From Bolinopsis microptera (lineage: Eukaryota > Ctenophora > Tentaculata > Lobata > Bolinopsidae), in assembly GCF_026151205.1 (NCBI RefSeq), contig NC_087079.1:18222945-18286944 (forward strand): a DNA stretch of 64,000 nucleotides, read 5' to 3'. Below, in pieces: positions 55,664 through 64,000 of this stretch; the first letter of the stretch is position 1, and every line of letters starts with the position of its first letter. The notes under the pieces were generated by a model, which worked only from the letters and a program-made list of their open reading frames with translations, was not told the DNA's origin and searched no databases. Position numbers and translations under genes: made by a program.

Positions 55664-58600
55664 AGTCTGCTGTTTTAACATCCACATGATTAAGTGTGAG
55701 AAGACGGATGCGCTGAGGATGCTGCGGAGGCTGACCTGATTCCTGGCTGGGTGATAGTTACAGGTTTGCAGGACGTAGCTGCCAACTTCCGGTAACATTT
55801 CCTACCTGAGTTCCAGGTAGAAATACCCAGTGATTACACACAAACACATGCTCCGTCTCACCACCTGGTGATCTGTTTACTGTCAACTGGTGCAGGTGAC
55901 ACTGTTTGGATGGCGTCCCTTCCCGACATCAACACTTCTCTCGGAGTCAGACCCGCACTCTGATGAGTGATGATCACCTAGATCTGCCACACTCGAAGAA
56001 GAACAGGTTCCAATTGGTGGATTGGGGCGAAGACCTTCCCGCGTTATTCTTCAATTGAAACTTGTCCGATGAACCAGATTCCCTTCCAGAAGACCCAAAA
56101 TATTATGGGTTAGTTCCAGCATCCTTCTTGGTTTGAAAAACGCTAATAATAGATCTCATATCCTTCCTTCACCCGACTACTTCCGCAGGAAGATTATCAC
56201 ACATCAAGTCTCGGACATTTTATCGTCCTTCCTGCTAGGAAAACCACTTATTGCACGTGAATATAAAGTCCCTGCTTGAACGTGTATCCACCACTGTAAC
56301 CTTGCCAGGTGCCAACTACTGAGTATTGTCGAGTCGTCCATGGCCAGATTCTGACCCGTTTTATGGTACCTAAGGAAAGGAGAGAGAAATCGAACTCATC
56401 TGTGTTTTTACGCTCGATTTGTTGTGTTGGTGGAGCGGTTCTTGAGTGCCAGAGTTCCGGATCCCCTGAATCTCAGACAGATGGTGGACACGTTAGCACC
56501 GTCCCCACAGCAAAGAGGTCGGAGGTTGTTTTTGTAACGATAATTTGTACAAAACCTTATCATGTTCACATCCTCACTTTGAACTGAAAACGTCGACAGA
56601 TCCACCTGAACTATTGCAGTGATAATTTAAGGCGATAGTTTGAGGTTTCACTGTTATTTGAACGATTTCTCATTTAAAAATAACTACACATAGAAAGCTC
56701 TTATGAGTATACCCTGTTTTTGTTGTGCCCAAACTTTGTTTGGAAACCATTATATTTCAAGGAGAAAATTTATAAAGAGGAAAATATAGAAATAGAAAAA
56801 AAAGCGTACTAAATGTTCTATCAATAAAATGATATACCTTATTTCCATAATCCAAAACTGTAAAACCTAGGTGATATAATAATCAATATTATTATATAAT
56901 ATTCAATGGTATACTTTTATTTATTACTGTCTCAATCCACTCATTGTGGCGAAAATGAATTCTTCTCCAGAAATCACTGGTTTCTTCAAAGTGATCTTGT
57001 CCGAAAAGCCATTATTTCCACGGTCAGCGACTTCATCTCTTATTTCTGGTTAAAAAAGCCCCCAGGTCGGCAATTCTATCGGAACGTTCTCTGTCATGGC
57101 ACGCATAAACCGGACTCCATTGTTGCTAGATATTGTAATCTGAAAAACACGGTTCAGGTCATATTAACACCGGTCTCCATTTCAATAATGAAGGTTATTG
57201 AAGCAATGGTGAAAAATAAAAAGTTTGGTGACGTTTATATAAAATTTTAATAAGTTTTTATAATGGTTTAACAAAAAAGTTGGAACGTTTTGCGTGTTAA
57301 ATATTTGCCGCAATATAAAACTTGTCCCAGCAAAGCAAATAAACCGGTTCAGATGACCTTTTCTCTCCAAAAACTTTGACGATAAATGTATCAGTACCAG
57401 CTTTTGCCACATCACCGTAAAACTGTCATAACTGTGGTATCTTACTTCCTGGAATTGTGGAGTGGTGATTATGTCCTTGAGATAAAATATGGGATTTGAG
57501 AAGGAAAAAACTGAGTACTGGTAGCCACTCCTGTTTATAAAGTTTGTAAGGCCACCACATATGTGTAATTATATGTTTGGCTCCGCGCGATCGTCTCAAA
57601 TTACGCGGATTATAAGGCGATGAAGTGAGCTTAGTTATCAGAATCTTCAACATGCCTTAAATTGGCAATTTTGAAAACTTTGGTATCCCCGTGTAGGGAA
57701 AATTGTTGGCTAAAAGATCTGATAGTTGGCATATCGGTTGTAGGCATTTGAAATCCGCGATGGCGACATAGTCACATTGTGAATAGGTCCATATTCGATT
57801 ACATAAAGCTAATCATCATTGTATCGAGTCGAAAACAAGAGCGAAATCGTAGGTAGTAAGAACAAAACAAATTCATAAAACTCACGAAACTATGAATGAA
57901 ATAAAAATTGTCCAAACCCCTAAGTTATTGGATTTAAGAACTTAGAAACCTACCAAATTCCCCAGACGAGGAAGGAATGAACGCCACCAATATTCCTGTC
58001 GCCTCTATCTTAGCCAACCTCAGCGCTGACATGGGAAATGGTACCGGGCCCCAGTGGTCGTATCGTGACTTGATGGTCGAGATAAACCACCCCTTCGCTC
58101 GCCAGGACCCCGTTGTGCCCAATCATTGACAATTATTTATCAGATCAGATCAGGCAAACTTGACACGAAATTACGAAAATAGAAAGGTGGAACATTTAAT
58201 GATTCTGATTAAAGCCCTTGAAGAAACAAGACGATTACCACAATGCTGTGATATCCCCGATATCCTGCTCTCCACCTCGAACTCCTGAACCCTGCAGAAC
58301 AAACACCTCCGCTCCTCCCGTGTATTACCGACCTCAGGTTTCCTCAGAGCTTTCCTCACCCGAATTAAGGACTATGGGTAGGCGTCAGCGCCGTTCCCAT
58401 GTCCGACTCTGGTCCTGTCTCTATGAACTAAAAATCTGGGAAGGCATATGTGTTTATAAACAGGCAGTGGATGGAAAAAACTATGCCTTTATAAGTCTTT
58501 CAGGTGTTAACATCAATTTAGTTTTAATATAACGAACTTTTAATTGTAGAGTCGGTTTGTGGAGCCTCCTCAGGAATGTTCTCGTTTATAGTTTTGCCAT

Positions 58601-59460
58601 CAACTCCTTCAAGGTGATTCCCTCTTCGTTCCTGGAATATAAACAGAAAAAGTGCAACGGTCACATCTAAGTGTGCCTATCAATACATAATTTCCGTTGA
58701 GATCAACGAAGCGTTGATGGTTGAATTTGCAAAAAGAGAAAGAAAGAATATTACGAAAAATGCATAGCCAAATTCCTAATTGAACAAATATTACTATACA
58801 GATACTGTATTACGATGTTTGGATACATTTTCAGCTGCTTCAACCTGCTCCATGGTCATGCCCTAGGTAGAGGTCCTCTTAATCGTCCTTATCTCCTTTA
58901 GACGTGGCGAACCACTGGTACAAGGGAAACTAACTCTCGTCTGACGATAAAATAGTTAGCCCTTCATTACACATTATCTTACAAATGTGATAATATGGAC
59001 TCATCACAGAAATTATAAGCATGATTATGTTATTGTTATGACCTTAGCAAGAGACAGCTGGGGTTAGTGTATTACAAAGCTAATAGTTTGATTTAAGTTA
59101 ATTCTTAATTAATTTAATTAAAACGTTAATGCACAGAATATCTCACATTATTGGTGTCAACGACGGTGACACTCTCCACAAACCAGTCCCTCCCATATTA
59201 CATCAATCCTCCCGCACCACAATCTTATAAATCTGCCCAAACTCCACACAGTCCACGTGAAGGTGTCCACCGGTTCCTCTGGAACTTGTCCCATGTTCTC
59301 TGCGCTTGGACAGTTGTCCTCTCTCCGCTGTCTCCGAGGGTGCCGTGGAGACTGATGTAACAGTTCGCGTCCGTGCCCAGCTCCGAACTTGTCTCCAGTC
59401 CAGCACTTTTATTGTGTTAGATTCGTCGGAGTGAGGTTGTTTCAAAGAAATTAAACTAGC
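55664..59460 (-). pseudogene. Indel-riddled second copy of PLAT-gene exons and introns
   Basis: Collinear with 44655-48265 across exons and introns: for example the CTTCCTGGAATTGTGGAGT exon edge (46439 and 57448), the poly-A-rich intron near 45780 and 56780, and the last exon near 47950 and 59150. It differs by many single-base insertions and deletions, often in homopolymers, spread equally over exons and introns, with few substitutions. No PLAT exon stays in frame. In at least one place it has the better reading (CC at 55864 versus CCC at 44859). This pattern fits unpolished long-read sequence or an alternative haplotype better than a decayed duplicate. Confidence 0.75.
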
Positions 59461-59772
59461 CCAAGGGTAGGAGTGAGGAACAACGTGGTGTTTATTTAAT
59501 GTTTTACTCAATGTTTTACGTTTTGGAGATTGGACAACAGGCACCTATATGATATGTGGGTGACGGATATTATTTTCATGAGTGTCATTCGTGTCATAAG
59601 TATCTTATTACAATATGAGGAAAGAATGTCAATTAACTTGGGTCCAATGAATGGGGGGCGCAGGTCGCGTCTCTTCGAGAACTTGCAACATGTCAACATT
59701 CAAAATATCTTCATAATTTACACAACTTCAATATGTTAATCAATGTAACTGATGTTTGAACGATACACTTAC
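59461..59772. other. Intron sequence of the PLAT gene, no exon seen
   Basis: Follows the degenerate copy and precedes a clean exon. It continues past the point where the other copy meets the N gap, so it probably represents the missing intron there. Confidence 0.5.
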
Positions 59773-62700
59773 TTTTTAGTTTGCTGGACTCCAAGTTGGT
59801 CTCTTCTCCTTTGACAGTTTTCTTCACAACGGTCTCTGCTAACAAATCAACCTGTGATAGATCTAGATGTTCATTTGGTTAACCTTACTCCACCGCCACG
59901 TTAAATTGTATGATGAGTTTTAGATTTAAAAATTTTCTGTCAAAAAAACAGCTCATTTCATGAAATCCATATGCATATTAATTGATACCCATGAAATGAC
60001 TGTGACACTTTAACCTATACTTTACCTAAAATATACATTAAATCTATTTTGAAAATCTGAAAACTAACCTGTAGCTGGCCGTCCTCCTCCTCCTTATCCA
60101 GCCACCTACCACAAGGACATGTATAAACAACAGAACTATCATCTTCATCCAAACATTTAGCCACCACTTTCTCACAGTGCCACCCATCTCCTCTCCCCTT
60201 ACCATCGTGCCCTACCTGCAGCTTTATCAGTTCACTACCTTATATCTGGATCTGTGGGAACAAGAGGGGGTTTAAACGAGTAATGTACTAATTTTACGAT
60301 TAGGAAAATATAAAATCTCCTTACTTTATTCTTGAAATACTATATGTAAAACAACGCGCTGAAAGCTTACCTCAGGAGAAAAGACATCAACAGAGCCCCT
60401 CTCAAAGAACTGATCACTATCCTTGAGTCCCTCCCCCAGGACAACTCTCCCTGACCGTCCCTTGTTTCCGAACAAGTTGATGTACACTTCCGCGTCTGTT
60501 CCGGCGTGTCTTATGTCGGACGTGTACACGCTTATCTCCCATCTTGTGCCTGGATTATGTGTCTGGGTTTACATTTTCAGTAACCTCTGTTTATTACACA
60601 ATGGGAACATTTAGTATACTGACCTCACTTTCTCATTTTAAATGCTCTCTATACTTATCATCAGCTGTATTATTACCATTTTAATGTTTATTTCCCTAAA
60701 TATTTTCCTGATAATAATATGTATATTCCCAGAATTACAGCCGTGTAACACATGGTAACACATGGTACACATGGAAAACATGGTAACACATGGAACCCAT
60801 GGTAACACATGGTAACACATGGTATCTTACTTTTCTTGTAGGACTGGTCTGCTTCAACAGCTGGGTAGAGTGTTTTTTCCAAAGTACCGTCACTCTCGTC
60901 CTTACCAAACCACTCCTCACACGGGAATGTTCGTTTGACACCTGAGGGGGAGAATGTTAGGAATCTTGGTTACCGCAACAGTGGGCTTTATTAGACTCGA
61001 ATTATTGCTTCCATATTGTTTTAAAATACGACGATTTTGTCATACTCTTTTCTACAATCAAACTAATCCATCTCTACCACCAATACAATAATTTCGATAA
61101 ATTCCATGAGTATTATAGTAAGTTAAAGTATGACTCACCAAGAGAGGGTATGTCGACACTGATGCGCTCCAAATACCAATCACTACCCACGCCAGCCCCA
61201 TCATTCCATACTTTGAGATAATCCACATTCCCAACATCAATACACTCCACGTAGAACAAATCTTTAGCGTCCCTCTCGAACTTGTTGATTGAGTTAGATT
61301 TGCAGGATTTTAGATGGATTGCTCCTGTAAAGTAGATAATATATATTAAATATTTATATTTTAATGTAAAACTACTGTGATATAACTATTATTTTATCTT
61401 GATCCTGAGTGCTAATTTCAGAACAATGAAACGAAAATGAGATAAGAACAAGATAAAAACATTTCCTTTAAAAAACAAAAGAGTTAGAAATTTCAAAAAG
61501 AGGTCTGACCAGAATCTTCAGTAGCCCCAAACAGTTGGAGCATGACATCAGAGTCAGTACCAGCCCCGAACAGATCACCAGTGTAGACTGTCACGTGATA
61601 TGTGGTGCGCTGTTTAGCAGGAGCAAGCTCGCCTCAGCTGCGTCTGATATCGTCATTCCTTCCGGGAGAATTGCTAATTCACGGGAAATCTGGCCATCAT
61701 CCTCGTCTGAAGAAATGGGGTAAAGAGAGGGGTTAACTATAACCGAAGAACTAAATGTTTCAGAAAATAAAAGGGACTTAAAATAATGACCTGGAATCTG
61801 GATTATAACGATTGATGTATAAAACCCGTAAAAAAGGCTGCTGTTCGCTCCAGTAGCCAAAAACCCACCTCTGAACAAGGAAAGGCCACTCTTGTCGTCG
61901 AACCTTCATCTGCACATACCACGTGGGAACAATGCCAGGCAGCACTAGTTCCACTGTCATCCTGTCTTATCTTTACCTTACTTAAGGTACCCAAATCTAC
62001 TGCTGACAAGTTGAAAACGTCTACCTGTGGAAATAAGTAATAGAAATTGAGAAGAATTGTTATAAAAAGTACATTTTATAGATTATACCTGAGATCTCAC
62101 GATATTGTATTTGCGTATTATGATTGTCCATACGTATTTTTCAATTGGAAATCTACATCATTCCCAGCTTAAGATAAATTGACTTTACAACTTTATCCAT
62201 CACCCCTGGTTACCTGGTAACCTGGTAACCTGTTACCTGGTCAACCTGTTACCTGGTTACCTGTACCGGGTTACCTGGTTACCTGGTTACCTGGTTACCT
62301 GGCCCCAATTCCATACCTGATTTCTCTCGAACTTGTTGATATTGTCCGACTTTCTAAGGGATCGTTCTCCAGAATCTCCGTTCTCTCCATACAGAGTGAC
62401 GAATATGTCTGAGTCAGTACCGGCTCCCGTTACATCAGATGTGTGGATCGAAACAGTGTATGTTATCACTTGAAATGAGGAGAGTTAGATTTAGGAGAGG
62501 GTCACTGAATACTACTCAAAATGGTACGAAAATGGAGTCCTGTTACAGACTTACAAAATAAAATTTTACCAAAATCATCGTCAATTTTTCTGAATCTCAC
62601 ACTTTACTGTTAAGAAACAACATCCAAGAAAGAGGCTCACCTTCTGCAGAGCTTATAGGCACTCCGTTTTCATCCGTAGCGTTCAGGCTCCTGGACGAGC

Positions 62701-63954
62701 TCCCTCATCTTCAGAACCTGGCTAACCTTCTTTTACAACTTAAAGTATACTCCTTTACTGAGGCCTTGTCCATCGAGCCTAAACGAGGTAATTAATTAGT
62801 TAACTTAATCAAGCATTGTCAGATTTTAATTATGAAGCACCTATTTTCATACATTCGTTATAATTGAGGAGTTAGTCGTTGATGTTACATAAAATTTGAT
62901 TGGGAATCCAAATTAAATAGATAACTTGTAAGAGTACTGATAATTCCATTTTAGAGAAAGTAATGTTAATCACAAAGTTTATCTCACATTATGAGGTGTA
63001 AGTTTCTGGGTGGCCTTGTAGACGACCACCTTCTCCATGTGCCAGCCACTTTGTGCTCCTTTACCGTTGTGGCCCACCCGCAGCTTGTGAACCTCTCCTA
63101 TGTCCCGACACTCAATCTTAAACGTGTCTGCTTCTCCTTGATAAATATAATAACGTTTTAAACTTTCAAACAAACTTGTCCAAAACCAACTATTATAATG
63201 ATAACTTTACAGCTTTCTGAAGTCTGAACAGAAGAAAAGTCACCGCAGCTAACTTAAATTTGATTATTCAATTAGGAACAAAATATTTTAAGGGGAAAAA
63301 CCTCGCTCAAAGTTGTCTGATTTGTTGTCCAGGTTAACTACTGCTCCCTTACCCTCAGAACCATACAGCTGGACGAACACATCTGCGTTAGTTCCTGAAA
63401 GTTGATAATCTGGTTAGCTAATATGTGTGTAGTAGTAGTGTGTTGATAATACCTGTAAGTTAGTATTAATCTAGTGATATTGAGCGCTCCAAGATAATAC
63501 AATGTAATTTTGTCCGAACCTGCGCCAGAGATATCAGATGTTGTAAGTTCGACCTGATAAGGTACTTTAGCAAGGTACTTTGTGGAGTCTTTAACCGGGT
63601 AGAGATCCCTCTCAATCTTACCATCTTCCTCGTGCTTTGATAGCCACCTGTCAGGGGTAGATAAATGATAATTTAAGTATTAAAGAGGAAACCACAGTTT
63701 ATTTACTAGTTTGGTTCAGAGGCCTAATAACTTTACTTTGTAAGGTTTCAGCCGTTCGAACGAAGGAAAATGTGAGGAAAATAGAGAGAAAAAGACCTCG
63801 GTGTAAAAATCTCTATATATTTTATATATGGAAGCTTACTTTTCACAAGGAAAGATAAAGATGGTCCCAGCGACCCCGACCTCCACACAATCTAGATACC
63901 AGCCACTGCTGATGCCTGACCCGTCGTGTCCTATCGTCATTCTCTCCAACTTAC
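59773..63954 (-). CDS. Multi-PLAT-domain protein (LOXHD1-like), upstream exons, partial
   Basis: Exons inferred from GT-AG sites and PLAT motifs (minus strand): 63954-63840, 63647-63520, 63394-63302, 63136-62988, about 62720-62645, 62468-62317, 62024-about 61850, 61706-61510, 61324-61139, 60941-60831, 60549-60371, about 60250-60070 and 59851-59773. Typical pieces are AGTDSDIFVTLYGENGDSG, FERDAKDLFYVECIDVGNVDY, VGHDGKG...GWHCEKV and TFPCEEWFGKDESDGTL. Each PLAT repeat spans about three exons, with Pro/Lys-rich linkers between domains. Single-base breaks occur at 61620-61640 (one base missing before PAKQRTTYHVTV), 61885-61890 (extra T before QRW) and about 60240 (extra A giving TAA before GSELIKL). 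The gene runs off the right edge. No transmembrane segment is seen; a cytoplasmic or membrane-linking scaffold role is inferred from LOXHD1. Confidence 0.7.
60742..60825 (-). repeat. 10-bp intronic repeat, ACACATGGTA
   Basis: Units of CATGGTAACA and variants (CATGGAACC, CATGGAAAA) fill most of the intron just downstream of the 60941-60831 exon; ORFs giving CYHVLP repeats are by-products. Confidence 0.8.
62206..62303 (+). repeat. GGTTACCTGGTAACC intronic repeat, self-complementary
   Basis: About eleven units of GGTTACCT, many in the palindromic form GGTTACCTGGTAACC, lie in the intron ending a few bases before the donor of exon 62468-62317. They could fold strongly in RNA. Confidence 0.8.
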
Positions 63955-64000
63955 CTGTTTAACGGACCAGAATTTAATAACAACAAACAATTATACAATT

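Noticed and set aside
60638-60941. Minus ORFs with CYHVLP repeats
   Set aside because: They read through the intronic ACACATGGTA repeat; the real exon at 60941-60831 is in another frame (TFPCEEWFGKDE).

Overview
This window looks like one scaffold piece from an invertebrate animal genome. It is AT-rich, has GT-AG introns of a few hundred bases, APE-type and restriction-endonuclease-type non-LTR retrotransposons, many short terminal-inverted-repeat (TIR) elements, TTAGGG-type telomere-like repeats, and animal gene families (PAN/apple, BTB, MFS/SLC18-like, PLAT/LOXHD1-like). I cannot name the species or the phylum with confidence. Genes occupy well under half of the sequence; most of it is mobile or tandemly repeated DNA.

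Layout. 0-3.6 kb: the C-terminal part of a retrotransposon polymerase with a restriction-like endonuclease, open off the left edge on the minus strand, followed by remnants of DNA-element families that recur later. 3.7-5.4 kb: an intronless BTB-like protein gene, then a duplicated gene tail and a tRNA-like (SINE-type) sequence. 7.1-9.4 kb: a 5'-truncated but open retrotransposon polymerase. 9.4-12.0 kb: a two-exon gene on the minus strand for a secreted protein with eight PAN/apple domains; I join its signal-peptide exon to its main exon by splice sites and phase. 14-18.5 kb: a nest of DNA elements, with a TA-flanked mariner-like MITE and an inverted-repeat element (MULE transposase relic, telomere-like array) inside a larger TIR element. 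18.8-24 kb: foldback elements and 1-kb inverted repeats around a complete 859-bp TIR element. 26.5-29.8 kb: a third retrotransposon, nearly full polymerase, minus strand. 30.2-31.5 kb: a 34-bp minisatellite.

32.6-43.2 kb is a large palindrome: two arms of about 4.4-4.7 kb around a 1.5-kb spacer. Each arm carries a near-identical intronless MFS transporter gene, tail to tail, with a 19-bp minisatellite just upstream of each start codon.

44.2-64 kb holds a multi-exon minus-strand gene for a protein of many PLAT domains (LOXHD1-like architecture). It is present as a fairly clean 3' part (44.3-48.2 kb), an indel-riddled second copy of most of that part (55.7-59.4 kb) and further upstream exons (59.8-64 kb). 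Between them lie a 100-N scaffold gap, an inverted copy of sequence from 43.4-43.7 kb, transposon debris, a 51-bp minisatellite and an exon of an unrelated gene. The pattern suggests that 48.3-59.4 kb is at least partly an assembly problem (unpolished or alternative-haplotype sequence) and that the true gene joins 44.3-48.3 kb to 59.4-64 kb. Several single-base frameshifts in the PLAT exons fit this.

The strongest biological observations are the MFS palindrome with its promoter-side minisatellites, the eight-PAN secreted protein, and the nested element carrying telomere-like repeats and a MULE transposase relic.
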